DNA of 64,000 bases from Halichondria panicea (GCF_963675165.1 NC_087377.1:12324632-12388631), one strand, 5' to 3'. Numbered from the stretch's first letter, positions 37,011 to 50,640 are shown. The notes: generated by a model from the sequence alone, not told the origin. Program-made: numbers and translations.

Positions 37011-37406
37011 AACAATGAGCTGTTTAAGCAAACTAGACACTTTCATGGACTGCTTTAACAGCTAATGAAACAGTAGTTGAAAAACAATAGGTTGAAACTT
37101 GCAGGCGATCTTCGAAGGCGACAAAAAACAATGTTTTCTAATCGCGATCATTCCTCATATTGATGTTATAATAAAGTCATTACGGTAAAGTTATTGTATC
37201 CGTTTTGCCACTGTGACCGTGCATTAAAGCTCAAAGCACGGGGTGAATGTTCTATGAGCATCTTGTTATACTTATAACTATTGTCTACGAAAACTGGAAG
37301 TGTAATTAAAAGAAGCTATGAATAAATTATCATAAAGGAAGTAAACAAGGCGGTTGTGTAGTAGCAATCACATTGAAACCTTCTCACTGTCAAGAAATAA
37401 TTAGAG

Positions 37407-40125
37407 ATGACACTAGTAGAGATAATAAAGCTCATTAGACTTCTCCTGATTTGCTTTCTGGCTGGCTTCAGCACTGGTAAGACTGACTATTCAATTATAG
37501 ATTTTTCCTTACATTAATTGCTGCATGTTTGGTAAAGCACAATATTCAGTGAGTGTGGAGAGACCATGTCCAATGGAAACAGTCACTTTCACCTGCACTG
37601 CTCCTGGAAATCTCTTGAGATGGGAGCCATCAGATGTTTCTCGCATCACTATCCGTCCTACAACCTCTGGTCTCAATGTACCACTAATGCCTCAACCAGG
37701 TTACACTGTGACACTGATTGCATTCAATGACACTACATTAACATCTACTTTGTCAAGAACAGCAGAGAATGGGATCACTGTGTCCTGTGTGGGGGTAATT
37801 GTGCTTACTTTAACAACTATAGGATCTTCAACGATCCGATTGGTTGGTGAGTTGCAGTTCGTGTCTCGTCTATTGTCTGTATACAATCAGTTACATAGGT
37901 CCACCAGGACCCCCGTCCACCATCAGACACTCCATTCTGAGCAGCTCAGCCAATGAAGTCAGTGTATCTGTACAGTGGGACCCTCCTACTGAGACTGGTG
38001 GCAGAGATGACCTCACCTACACAGTGACCATCTCACCTCCGGCCCAGCTCTCTGCTACTGTCGTCACATCCACCTCTGTCACTGTGACTGCTCAATACAA
38101 TGTGGACTACACTATCAGTGTTGTGGCTACCAACTGTGCTGGGAACACTACGACTGCTGAGTACAACTTTACGATTGGTGAGTCGACATCGTCTTTAAAC
38201 AGCACACTATATTATTATACTGACTCCCTCTGGTGCAGGTGGCTGTCCTGTGTTGACCAACCCCATGAATGGAGTGTTTGGATCAGTCTCCAGCAGATTA
38301 TCAGGATCCACAGTTACCATCCAGTGTGATGTTGGGTATGTATCTGCTGTTACAATGGTGGCATGTGAAGTTACACTGATGTGGAGTTCAGATCCTGAGT
38401 GTACATCATTACCCACAACTCGTGAGTTAAGCTCGCGGCTGTATAATTATGGATAATTAATACAATGTTTATTCGATGCTAATTTTTTATTAGCCCCTCC
38501 AATAAACTGCAAGGCTCTACTATCCTCACCACGGAATGGCACCATCAGTAATTATTCAGTACCAGCTATTCCCGGTACACGTGTGACCTTCCAGTGTGAC
38601 GATGGACTGTTCCCTGAGGGCATAATGACTGCCACCTGTCTAGCTACAGGAGAGTGGGATAGGATCCCGGGGGAGATCGTCTGCAGAAATGAGTCGAGTA
38701 AGTGGCTTCATTATTCATGAACATCCTCCATTTTGTGTATACCCAGTTTCGTGTGTCCTGCCTGCCCATCCACTCAATGGAGCTTTACTCAACACCACGT
38801 CTCAGAATACTAGCCGATTCGAGGGCTCAGTTACTACCTTCCAATGTGATCCTGGGTTCTCACTGGTGGGTGAAGCGACTGTCACTTGTAACAACTCTGG
38901 TCTCTGGGATCCTGACCCAGCTCTATTGGAGTGTTGTACGTACGCATATGAGTAGTCATAAACCAGCTGGTACAACCGTAAATGCGCGAAATTTTCGAGG
39001 CATGCACTTACCGGAAACACTCCCAGGCCATGCATGCTTTCAATATTTGCACGCTATAGTAGATAATTTAAAATTTGGCGCTATATATACTGTATAGCTC
39101 ATGCAAGGCTCCAATTATATATACAGTAGACTCTCGCTATTCTGAATCTCTGAAGTACGACCACCTCGATATATACCTGCATGCCATTTGGTTTGGTACG
39201 GATTGCACAAAACTCACCCTGAAATGCGGCCATGTTAATGTATGCCCCAAACTAGGTTTTCAGTGTACGTTTACTATGGCCGGATATGGTGTGGTTTGGC
39301 TGGATTACACTATATATAGAGAGCAGAATGATTTCATTATCCTTGAGACAGAACCGCAAAATTAGTCAATAGATTCGAGGTAAGGTAGTTTTTAAGCCGC
39401 AGTTATATTCTGAAATACAGTCACCTCGTTATTCCGGCCAAGCTGCACTGTCCCAAGGGTGACCGGATTAACGAGAGTCTACTGTACTAATTTACGTTTT
39501 TTGATATTTATGGCACTTAGTATTTAATTAAGAGGTTAATCTTTTGTTCGAAGGTTATATAGTATGAGTAGGAAACTTCAGAGATGGAAGCTGCTCGTGG
39601 TATCGAGACAAAAAAAACACTGACTTCTGAGCAAAATCGGCGAAAATAAAATCTTGAAAATTAACATGTTCATACAAAATTATTATACTTGACATTGTAT
39701 ACCTCATACAACACAGTATACTCTGATTGTGATAATTGCCTATAATTATACAGGCTTCAGTTAGTGCGCTCTATTTGTTGTCCTATAATAATTATTGCCA
39801 ATCCTTCACAGCTTCGACTGCTACCACCCTATCAACTGGTGTAACTGTTGCCATCGGTGTTACTACTACTTTTGTGTTGTCTACTCTATTTCTCGCTGGA
39901 CTCCTAGTGATGTACTTGTTCATGCGTAAGAAGGCAGTGTACTTCACAAGAAAAACAGCATTATCTGTTGTAGAACCCACTAAACCAGTTGGTCCTGTTT
40001 ATGAGGAGGTGTTACCCAAAAAGGATATTGAACTGAACACTAACCAGGCGTACGGACCAGTAGGACCACCCAAAGAGGATATTGAACTGCATACTAACCA
40101 GGCGTATGGACCATTAGGACGGTGA
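37407..40125 (+). CDS. R6: Ig-FN3-CCPx3 transmembrane receptor, intact, duplicated tail motif
   Basis: Seven exons, all phase 1: 37407-37476 signal peptide (LIRLLLICFLAGFSTG), 37538-37846 Ig-like (VTFTC, LLRW, ITVSC), 37899-38177 FN3, 38239-38421 CCP (3 codons shorter near DPECTS than R7), 38494-38697 CCP, 38747-38935 CCP, 39812-40125 membrane and tail. They give 515 residues with no interruption. The helix spans about VAIGVTTTFVLSTLFLAGLL, followed by MRKKAVYF. The tail is GPVYEEV, then two tandem copies of a 17-residue unit (DIELNTNQAYGPVGPPKE then DIELHTNQAYGPLGR). The last intron (876 nt) contains a TA-flanked MITE. The Ig exon matches R7, while the FN3 exon is near-identical to R1, R7 and R8. 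Best-supported gene in the window. Confidence 0.9.
39124..39484. mobile_element. Pogo/mariner-like MITE in R6 last intron
   Basis: Ends CAGTAGACTCTCG and its reverse complement, with TA on both sides. It has no transposase. The TA target and CAGT ends fit the Tc1/mariner/pogo group. Confidence 0.8.
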
Positions 40126-40793
40126 AACTTCGTGCTACTAACATTTATATCTAGCCAGTAAGTATTACAATGTACCATATCATTATCAGAGTTTCATACA
40201 AAAGGCCGCGGGGGGGGGGGGTGCCCTGGTATTTCCCACCCCCATGCAGCATAATGTCTACAATCTCAACAAAAAACCCAAATTGCACCTCAGATACCAT
40301 TCCTCAAAAAATGTTCCAGGGAGGATCCCCAGACCCCCCTCAATTAAATGTTTCCCCCTCCCAGCTAAAAATCCTGATGAAACCCTGAACCTCGCTAATC
40401 CGTTAGTCTGAACCTCGCAAATCCGGACAAATGGGAAACTGAAAAGAGGAAGGGCTGTCAGTAGAATATAGACTACTGCGCATGCGCACTCTTAAATTTC
40501 TTTGCTGAACCAGAAATAATAAACTGATCAATACAGTAAAACCTCGCTAATTAGGACCCCTTTAGTCCAAAACCTCAATCCGGAGAAAATGGTAGACTGA
40601 AAAAGACCTGTCAGTATAGAATAGACTACTGCGCATACGCGCTCTATTGCTGAATGAGCAAACTATAGGCCGTCGTGTTCTCGAGTCCATAGAGCACGAG
40701 CGTAAAAACGGTGCATTAACTGGTTTGTAGTTTGCAGCTTCTTGCAGCTATACTAATACATGCAGCTATTGCTCTAGTATACAGAGCTAACTA

Positions 40794-41252
40794 CAGTGGC
40801 ACCCCTCTATAACGGACACATTTGGGGAACAATATTTTGGCCTTTACAGTAGAACCTCGATTATCCGGCCCTCCATTATCCGGAACCTCGATTATCCGGC
40901 TTGGCAGTTTTCTTTTTATCAGATTAGAAAATAGGCATGTCCCTCAAATGCATGCGCATGCGCGTTACAGCTGTTACCATGGAGACATGCCTGCTTATCT
41001 TTTGCGCATGCGCAGACAACCATGTGGCACTGCTGTTTATCAATAAAGTGGGTGGATCAAGGCGTGGTTTTGGTTTATCTTCGATTATCCAGCATATTCA
41101 CTTATCCGGCCTGCTTGGTGTCCAGATAATCGAGGTTCTACTGTATACAGAGGTGGCCTTTGTTGAGAGGTTATTTTGTACACAAACTGTTCATTTGGGA
41201 CCTGGAGCAACTGGCCTTTATTCGGAGGTGGTTGTTAACAGAGGTTCCACCG
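40794..41252. mobile_element. Nested pair of TA-flanked MITEs
   Basis: The outer element (40794-41252) has ends CAGTGGCACCCCTCT and AGAGGTTCCACCG, flanked by TA. The inner one (40847-41143) has ends CAGTAGAACCTCGATTATCC and its approximate reverse complement, also flanked by TA, and belongs to the same family as 57757-58057. The outer therefore inserted first. Confidence 0.75.
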
Positions 41253-41794
41253 TACTAAGTAGAATAGCAGCCTTCTAAGAACAGATTTTACTATTCCTGA
41301 TTCTGGAGAGACTGCAATGGCCTTCAATGTACTAGCTGGTAAGCAAAACTAGCCTTTACTCGAGAAAAAAGCCTTTGTTTGCAAGATAGCATTGCTAGAA
41401 GCTTATAGAATCACTTAGCTGTACTTGCATGAGCATTGCAACAGTTGTAGCTATTATAAAACTCTATGGCTTAAATGAATTATTTTGACCATGCACCAAC
41501 CGTGCTCTAACTATACCCCAGCCTACCCCAGCCGTGCTCTAACTACCAAACCGTTCCAAAAATTTCAACCACAGAATAATAGAGCACGGTCTTGGTTACT
41601 ACAGTTGTAGATCCTAGCATAGTTTTTCTATGTGCAAAACTACAATGGTGCAGCAGTTTTATAATTTTGTGACTTCTGTCTGCCCTCGAAAAAGTGAAAT
41701 TTTGCACCTCATGAAAATTTCCCACTGTACGGTATTGAGCTGAGCCAAAAAATTTACAATATTGACAGCACACCTCAAAATAATTATCAGCACA

Positions 41795-43800
41795 GTCTAT
41801 AGTCTGTACAGTGTCTCACCATATAAGCCTTGGTGACGCTGGTGAGAGCAGCAGCTGCCCCTTGTCTAACTGAGAGTATGCTGTCCTCAAGGTTAGCAAA
41901 ATGGGAACAGTTCATCCATGCAGCCACAATCTGAGGAGAGTGGGGGAACACCAACAGCCAGCCAGTCAGTACTAGCTCTATAATGAAGTACAGTACAATT
42001 GATCGGAGCACAAAATCAAACAATTTTATGCCCTCAAATAAAAGTTCCTGTTACGTTTGCGTTGCACGTTTTTAAGGAGCCAGAAAAACGCAAACTGAAC
42101 GGTAGCGTATTATTCATAAATGCACCGTAATTACGTATAATTATTGTTCTATGGAGAAATCGCTGAGGTAGCAATATTATTCTATAAGTATACGTAGCTA
42201 GCTAGTAACTTTACTAGTGTGTGTCCAGGGGCACATGGGCACATGAAAAGCAACGGGGAGACTGCAGAATTAACTCAAACTATAATTATAACCTCCAAAC
42301 AAAAGGAAAATCTCTCTATCATATCCAATAAACATAATAATTGTAGATAGTACAGAGGGTTGTAAATGGTAAGCATCAGTCAACCAATAAACACAATCTG
42401 TACTAGGGTGGGTAGATTTGGTAAAGCCTTAAGAATAATAAGCAACAATCACTCTGCATGATCCAAACAGACGGTAAAGACCCACTATACTAAAAACATT
42501 AAGTGAGACAACAATTAAGGATTGAACTGCATGCATGTGTGTGCGTGTGTGGGGGGAGGGGGGGGTAGTATTAAATCAGTCAATAAATGCATTAAAATGA
42601 AACGAAGGAAGATTCATGTATATATGCCTGTGGTTGCTTACGTAGATGTTGTTAGAATGAATAGCTTGAATATCATGGCTTGTATACAGTCCCACTTATT
42701 CATTACCACTAGATCTACCACATGCCATATCTAATGTACTGACTGCACACTCACCAGCCTCAGGAGTTCCTTTGCCAGTTGCTCCTCGTGGTGGTCTCCC
42801 AGCTCCCTCCAGGTTGGTCGTTCAGAGCAACTCTTCATCATCCCACTGGCATAAACATAATTATCATTTCGGTCAAGCAGCAGCTGAGACAAAACATACG
42901 GTAAAGATCCACTACAATAAACATCAAGTGAGACAAGTGTACTAGAGTAAATCAGCAAAGATCGGCCACCACGTATAATCGATCACTGCCAGTGGCGGAT
43001 CTAGGATTATTGTCAGGGGGGTTCTAGTGGCAAGGCAGCATTTTATCTAAAAAAAGGTTGTCGCTTCTATGGAACAGTGAGCATGCGCATCAAAACATTA
43101 GATTTTGCCTAAAACAAAAGGTCAGCACTCCTTAGAGACAGTCAGCATGTGCTGGAGGTTTAGAGCCTTTCAGTGAATACAACTAACAAACAGAGCTTCG
43201 CAGGACTTAGGAGAACTGAAAGTAAGTGATGAGTGAATATGAAAGCTTGTAATCAAGGAAAAACTTGCGAAGTAGTTGCTTAAGCCTCCTACTCACTTAT
43301 GTGTGGATAAACCACTGTAAGGTCAGGGGGGTGCTTAAGCATCCTCGCTATACCTGCTAGATCTGCCCCTGGTGACTGCTACCAACGTTGTTAAGGATAA
43401 CTGCAGACTCTTTTGCCTATCAAAATGTAGCTCTTTCTTTATGCTGGGAGTTTGATCACCCATAACTAACTGTCGTCATGTTATAAGCGATACTAGAGTG
43501 ACTACCAATATTACCGAATTTCAGCTACTCTATAATGAAGTACCAGAGCTCAATCAAATACAATACATACAGACAAAGGGAATGAGTGTCGTAGTGTTTC
43601 TTACCAGGAATTAAGCATTTTAGGAAGTTACCGTCTAAAAGAGGTGAGTGAGACATATGAACTGATTTAAACATTGGAAATTGGTAGACTAACACTCACC
43701 GTCTCTTAACGGCAGGCTATCGTCATGGAAACACTCCAACAGTACTCTCACCAGTCGTCCCACATATAATTATAGTATCAGACAATCCTTGGTTCACCTA
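41795..43800 (-). pseudogene. HEAT-repeat-like gene fragments, copy 4
   Basis: 41800-41935 reads FANLEDSILSVRQGAAAALT and SVTKAY with a disrupted 5' part. 42740-42845 reads MKSCSERPTWRELGDH, EEQLAKELLRL, with no stop, and is the best copy of the exon that looks like the second half of a death-domain fold. 43690-43800 has the remains of the exon next to the TG microsatellite. Order and spacing do not match a working gene. Confidence 0.5.
42990..43371. mobile_element. Non-autonomous element with CAGTGGCGGATCTAG ends
   Basis: Ends CAGTGGCGGATCTAG and CTAGATCTGCCCCTG are imperfect inverted repeats, related to those at 32579, 52000 and 62787. Flanks ATCACTGC and GTGACTGC are similar. No coding content. 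Confidence 0.6.
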
Positions 43801-43810
43801 TGTGTGTCAC

Positions 43811-43935
<125 letters not shown>

Positions 43936-44299
43936 AGGGGGGGTTGCTGAGCTGTAATGTGTAGACATGCATGCATGCATGAGCACTACTAAAAAAAAAT
44001 CACGACATGATACCTAAAAATATAGGGTTTAGAGGATGTGCAAGCCACTTGATCTAGAGCACTGCATGCATGGCTCTGGGAGAGTAGATACATGTATTAC
44101 GTAATTATTGTGAAGATTGTGAGCAGGTATATTTCGAGGGTATAATTTATAAGGTTTCGCAGAATGACCGGTTTTCGCGGATTTAATGTCCGTGGAATAG
44201 CAGCCTTTTGCAGCATGCATGCATGCGATATTAAATTCATGGGCATATATAAATGTTCACTTAATCAGCGAGAGAACAATTATACCCTCGATTAGTCTG

Positions 44300-45534
44300 A
44301 TGTGTTCTATTATCTGTCTATATGAAAACAGGAAGTGTAAAAAAAGCTCTGAATATAAAGGAAGTAAACAATTGCAAAGGAGGTTGTCTAGTCAGCATCA
44401 CATTAACCTTCTAACTGTCAATAAACAAGAGATAAAGCTCATTAGAGTTCTTCTGATTTCCTTTCTGGCTGGCTTCAGCATTGGTAAGACTGACCATTCA
44501 ATTATTATAGATTTCCTTACATTACTGCATGTTTTGTAAAGCACAATATTCAGTGAGTGTGGAGAGACCATGTCCAATGGAAACAGTCACTTTCACCTGC
44601 ACCGCTGCTGGAGATTCTTTGAGATGGGTACCATCAGATGTTTCTCTCATCACTATTCGCTCTACCTCTGGTCTCAATGTACCCAATGTTGTATCAGGTT
44701 ACACTGTGACACTGGTTGCATTCAACGATACTACATTAACATCTACTCTGTCAAGAACAGCTGAGAATGGGATCACTGTGTCCTGTGTGGGGTTTGTGCC
44801 TACTTTAAATACTATAGGATCTTCAACGATCCGATTGGTTGGTGAGTTGCATGCAGTTAGTGTCTCATCTATTGTCTGTATACACTAAGTTACATGCATA
44901 GATTCACCAGGACCACCTTCCACCATCAGATACTCCATTCTGAGTAGCTCAGCAGATGAAGACAGTGTATCTGTGCAGTGGGACCCTCCTACTGAGACTG
45001 GTGGTAGAGATGACCTCACCTACACAGTGACCGTCTCACCTCCGGCCCAGCTCTCTGCTACTGTCCTCACATCCGCCTCTGTCACTGTGACTGCTCAATA
45101 CAATGTGGACTACACTGTCAGTGTTGTGGCTATCAATTGTGCTGGGAACAGTACGACTACTGAGTACAACTTTAGGATTGGTGAGTATTATTATTTTGAC
45201 ACAATTGTCAACTCAGCTAGATCCTTCTCAGGTAACTGTCCTGTGTTGACCGACCCCACGAATGGAGCCTTTGGACCATGGCCAGTGTCTAGCAGATTAT
45301 CAGGATCCACAGTAACCATCCAGTGTGACGCTGGGTATGTATCTGCTGTTACGACGGTAACATGTGAGGATACACTGATGTGGAGTCCTGACCCTGAGGC
45401 TATTGAGTGTACATCACTAACCACACCTACTCCCACAACTCGTGAGTTATAAGCTCTTGGTTATATATAGTTATGCCTCGGTGTGTGCATGCAAAAGCGA
45501 GCTAGGTATAAGGTAGTGTGTTTGTATGTCTGCA

Positions 45535-45572
<38 letters not shown>

Positions 45573-45598
45573 TGGGTGTGTTTGTATGTCTGCATGCA

Positions 45599-45673
<75 letters not shown>

Positions 45674-46470
45674 TGTATACAGCTGCTCAATGCTAAATGA
45701 AGTGAAAGTAAGAGTTTCTATAGGCATGTTTCTTGGATTCTTGCAATTAGTGGATTTACAAATGAATGCTTGGTTCTCGAGTTATGCCTAATTTTGCTTA
45801 CTTGAAGGCTGTTGCAGACTCATTAGAATTCTATGTAGCAAAGCCTATGGATATAACTTACTTAGTTTGCACTAGAACGCTAGCTATATATAGTGTACGT
45901 AGCTGCAAATGGATAATTAATGCAATCTCTATACACATGCAGCCCCTCCAATGAACTACACAGCTCCACTACTCTCACCACGAAATGGCACCATCAGTGA
46001 TCATTCAATTCCCGGTACACAAGTGACCTTCCAGTGTGATGATGAACTGTTCCCTGAGGGGATAATGACTGCTACCTGTCTAGCTACAGGAAAGTGGGAC
46101 AAAAATCCAGAGGAGATCGTCTGCAGAGGCAATTTTAAGTGTATTCAGTAATGTTTTTTCACACTTCTCTCTTGAACCACCTACAGCTGCTCCTTGTAAT
46201 TGTGCCAGCCTATCTGATGGGAGTCGATTTGATGAAGCTGTCTCCATCAGTGTGGTTGTCACGGCAGTTCTATTCACAATCATTGGATTGTTGATGGGAC
46301 TCTTGATCATGTTTTTGCTCATACGTAAGAAGGCAGTGTACTCCCCAGCAGCTAAAGAGCAAGCTAACGTAGGACCCACTGTACCAGCTTGTCCTGTTTA
46401 TGAAGAAGTGTCACGCAAAGAGGAGATGGAACTGAACACTAACCAAGCGTATGGACCATTAGGACTGTAA
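44300..46470 (+). CDS. R7: Ig-FN3-CCP-CCP transmembrane receptor, start codon displaced
   Basis: Exons: signal peptide ending 44483 (LIRVLLISFLAGFSIG), 44542-44841 Ig-like, 44902-45180 FN3, 45232-45441 CCP, 45943-46128 CCP, 46187-46470 membrane and tail. The ATG that opens the homologous R6 exon is missing because about 18 nt are deleted. The frame stays open upstream to ATG 44300 (giving 480 residues and a 45-residue polar stretch before the leader) or ATG 44219. The second CCP lost 3 codons and ends at a GC donor with weak consensus (GCAATT). The helix includes VVTAVLFTIIGLLMGLLIMF; the tail has VYSPA, CPVYEEVSRKEEMEL and NQAYGPLGL. A family A repeat with long TG runs fills the intron at 45442-45942. 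Function depends on the displaced start. Confidence 0.7.
45470..45800 (-). repeat. Dispersed repeat family A with (TG)n, in R7 intron
   Basis: Reverse-oriented copy: ATGCCTCGGTGTGTGCATGC, a TG run (45538-45672) with internal TCTGCATGC interruptions, then CAGCTGCTCAATG and ATTCTCGAG-type flank. Apparent open frames are repeat artefacts. Confidence 0.85.
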
Positions 46471-47520
46471 AACTTCTGGTAATTTTCATCAACAGCTAAT
46501 GTAGACGTACATGTAAACAATTAATATAGCACTACAACCGTTCATTATCAACAACTTAAGAACAACGTAAACAATAACATTGCCACTATATGTTTTGTTC
46601 AATACATGTACCCGCAGATGATAAAAGCATGTGGCATAAAGTTATAAGCAGCTGTAAATAAAAAACACTGTTTAGTGTCTACGATGGGGTTTTAGAAGCC
46701 TAAGAATCTTAAAGGCACATAGTATCCTAGCTGAGTGCGGTATAAAAAGTGCATACTTGGGGTTTTTTTTAAATCCCATGGACACCAACAAAAGTGTGTC
46801 AAACTCATTTAGATACTAGTATGCGTGCGCAATCTCTCTTACATGGCTTCTATAGAAACCGTGATAAAAGCAAGTAAACGCTGTGAACGCTATGTCAAAC
46901 CTTCACTGAAAGAAACTCCACACAATCTCAAACATGGAACAATAAAACAGCCACTCCCACTTTCTATATGTAGTACACGATTACCACCTCTGAGGCACTT
47001 TTCACATGACTTGTAGATCACATAAAAGTTAGACACTGTTTTGGAGGTGTCTATGGGATTTAAAAAGAAGCCCAAAGGCACTGTTTAAGTATCCCGAGCG
47101 TAGCGAGGGTACTACAAGTGGCTGAAGGCTTCTAAATCACATGAACACCGACAAAACAATGTCTCTAAATACTAATGCACATGCGCAAACCTTGACTACA
47201 ATACAGCAAGTTTATTTTGCAGGATATACTAAGTACGTAAGTTGCAGATATACTAAGTCCCACAGTACACCTCATCTGAGGTACTTTTCCCATGTACAGT
47301 TAGGTACGTCTCTTATTAACTAATGTCTAATGTCTAGTATATGCATGCAAGTACAAAGGAATCCTAAATGACATAATAATATGCACACAATTACCTGTAC
47401 AGATGTTTAGGAGAAACTGCATGTTGACATAATTATACTATATTTGATTTGACATGCATGCAGTTGTCTTGAGTTGTTGGCCTAAGTCGTATTCGTTACA
47501 CAAGCCTATGTCATGTAGCT
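46471..47520. other. 3' flank of R7
   Basis: Contains two similar segments (about 46800 and 47150, both with CATGCGCAAAC/TGCGTGCGCAATC and CACCTC.GAGG.ACTTTTC) that suggest a local duplication. No gene was recognised. Confidence 0.4.
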
Positions 47521-47524
47521 ACGT

Positions 47525-49498
47525 ATATAGATATTATTCAAAGACTCACATTGCATTGTGTTGTTTTACATAGTGAGGTGAGACAGTCCACCCCAGAAGA
47601 CTGCACCAGCCTATTGTCACTGCACTGTGAGGGGGGGGGGGAGTACATGTACATGTAATAAGTGTTCGCAGATATCGCAGTTGACACTAGTCACACTTTG
47701 TTCAATAACAGTAGTAGACAACAGAAACAGCATAACACTCATAACCTAATCATAACCTAGCTTGCACAAAACTCAAGAACTTATATACAGAACACATATA
47801 ACTCTAGAATGTTCTACCTAGTTCTCTAATGTCAAAGTTCAGCAGCAGCTACAGTTCTAGAACAAACATTAACTAGAATAATCTAGATGTACAGTCTAAG
47901 TGAAGAGTTCACCTAATCACTACACTTGTGGTTTACCACTTGATCAATTACTTCCTCTAACAATAAGTGGAGTATGCAGATCTCATTGAAATAGGAAACA
48001 AGGACAGAGAAACATTGAAAACGTGCACTAAAAAAAGTTAAATACATGTAGCCACAGTACAATTTACGAAAATGTTATGTGGAATCTACTTTGAAAGTTT
48101 CTTACAGTGTCAGCTTTTGAGGAAATTTAGGTGAAATAGCTGGCTAAGAAATTTCAACCCAACCTATTGATAGTACCAAGGGCGTATGAAGAGAAGAGCT
48201 AGGGCATGCAACTCACAATGTAAACTGTGTATGTGTCAAAAAACTGATGAGTCAGCAGGATACGCTATATTTAGCCAACCGCCCACTAGAGGAGGTTGGT
48301 CACGATTAAGTAAGATTCACGTGAGCTTATGTTTTCTATGTAAAAACTCCAAACCCATCCAAGCTGCTGAGTCGGCACTTTTTATCTACTTTCTTCCATT
48401 AGCTCGTTTATCTCTCTTGTATAACATCTCCTGTTAGTTTTTGAGTCGTAGTAGTTTAACACTATACCTGCTACATCAAGACAGGAGTCAAAGAAACCAA
48501 GAATTTGAGGCAACAACTCAAAGTTTGTGGTTTATGGCTTGTTGCTTCTAGTACAACTATGCTACTCACTTTCTAGTGTCACTGAGCATTGTTAGCATTA
48601 TTTACTACTAGTATAGAGAGCTACAATCATCTGCAGTATGTTAGCTTAGCTAGCTTAGCTAGAATAGCTACTTTCTCTGTAAGTTTCCGTATATCTTCAC
48701 CGTGCACGCACAAAAACGGTGCACGTGCAATGCATTCTTTACTATTTTTATATATAAGACCCCGCCCATTTGTTTTCTGATAGATAGTATAGTTGCATGC
48801 CCTCTTCTCTTCATACGCCCTTGATAGTACAACATACATCACTAAAGCAACTTTTTAGACATGCGTGCACAAATAATTACAAGTGCTAGAGTATTTTTTG
48901 GATCACACAATGACATCAATGCACTGAACTTATAGTGATTCGTGCACGCATGTCGGACCTTCTCTGGGGTCATACTGAATGACACAATAAGTATCCTTTA
49001 TTCACCCATCTCACCAGTTTGAGCAGTGTCTCCAGGAGGTTGATGTGTTGAGGGTAGTGTCTGTGTTGTAGTGTCTCAGGGGAGGAGGGAGGACACTCGG
49101 TCACCACACCCACTCACACCACTCAGCTCTCCAAGCAGGAGAATGGAACTGGAGGGTGTACAAGATTAGATTTGGTTAAAACTGCTATTACGTATAATTA
49201 TTATACTCTGCAGTGCCTCTATTTACATCACAACACACAGCACATTATTCATAAGCTCACTTGAGGATTCTCTTGTACACTGGCCCACATTTATCTACTA
49301 CAACATCTACAAAAACACATACCCTTATCACGAACACCTTGTACATGTACATAATTATAAGCTAGCATACCTTTATCCCATACCCCACTACACCGTAAAG
49401 CTCCACACATCGTCATGGAAACACTACAACAGTACCACCCACCAGTCATCCCACGTAGGGTTCCAGACAATCCTTCACCTGTGTGTGTGTGTGCGTGC

Positions 49499-49586
<88 letters not shown>

Positions 49587-50640
49587 TGGTGGGTAGGGTT
49601 GAATTGTTGAGCTGTAATGTGTAAACATAATAAATATTATGTGTGCTACTGAACACATGATATCGGACTTTAGGTGATATTGATTACACAGGCACTATCA
49701 CATGACCACCCACACACCTTAGTGCCCAGCTCTGCAGTACAGATGCAGACTACATGCCTCTCTCACTGCATGGTTGGCTGCCTGGCTCTGGGAGATGGAT
49801 GTAGAAGTTCACCTGCACACACATGCACCAACATCACTGAGACTGCTTCAATAATATTAATTTTATGAAAATTGTGAGCTAAGGCCACACAAACTTAATG
49901 ACTTGTTTCTCAGGCCCTCGCGCTTCGATTTTTTGACCTCTCTTGAATCCTTTTATATACTCTGCTACTTTAATATTATGGTAATAATCGCCAGATTTAA
50001 AATTAAAATTGCCACATGATGGCACCTCGTGCCTTTCCTGACTTGTGCTTGACAGCTGAGTGTGTATTTTTTGTATGTGTATTTTTCCTAAAATGGTATT
50101 TTGTATATACTTTTCCTGACATGTATGGAGGAGTGGCCAAGGTGTGGCCAGAAGTTTTTGCCCCACACACACAAAAAAAGCCTCCTCCTCCCCTCCTCGA
50201 TTGTTAATAGAATATGCCTGAGCAAGTGATCAAGTTTGTGTGGCCTAAGTATAATTATATTGCTAACCTGCTGCTAATTAAATGATTGTAATGTCAGAAT
50301 CGATCTTAAAATACCGCTATTTGACCCGCCAAAGAGTGTCGTTCTATTTATCAGTTCGTCGGATGAATTGCACAGACACATCAACATCACAACAAGATAG
50401 TTATTATAGTGATTACATAACGATAGAGATCTTAACTAATTTAAGTGCTGCAGAAATATCATGTAGCTCGTCCATATTTGTGTTCTAATCACCCACTCAC
50501 CACTTTGTGGATGTGCTGCTCGACCAGCTGCACTCCCCTGGTCTGTGTGACTACCCTCCAGGTCTCCTGAGAGTAGAGCCTCACACCCTCAGCCACATAG
50601 TACCTGAGGGGGAGGGAGAGATAGTGAAATACAGTGTAAC
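47525..50640 (-). pseudogene. HEAT-repeat-like gene fragments, copy 5
   Basis: 50510-50605 reads YYVAEGVRLYSQETWRVVTQ then TRGVQLVEQHIHKVV with a GTGAG donor, the best copy of this exon. About 49820-49720 holds a disrupted QAANHAV/ICTAELGT exon. 49030-49080 has a truncated HYPQHINLLETL exon. About 47600 holds the decayed VDCLTSL region. A TG microsatellite (49478-49583) and the transposon at 48177-48822 sit in what were introns. Confidence 0.5.
48177..48822. mobile_element. hAT-like non-autonomous element with readable empty site
   Basis: Ends CAAGGGCGTATGAAGAGAAG and the reverse complement are flanked by GATAGTAC at 48169-48176 and 48823-48830. The paralogous segment at about 2574 reads GATAGTACAACATACATCAC without insertion, confirming the duplicated target. 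An 8-bp duplication fits the hAT superfamily. The interior is non-coding. Confidence 0.85.

Noticed and set aside
36608-37065. Open frames with HTPTSPYS or VCVHCMVM repeats on both strands
   Set aside because: The 27-bp minisatellite has a period of 9 codons, so it is open in several frames at once; no splice or family support.
39075-39365. 96-codon plus-strand frame in the R6 last intron
   Set aside because: It lies mostly inside the TA-flanked MITE 39124-39484 and has no coding pattern.
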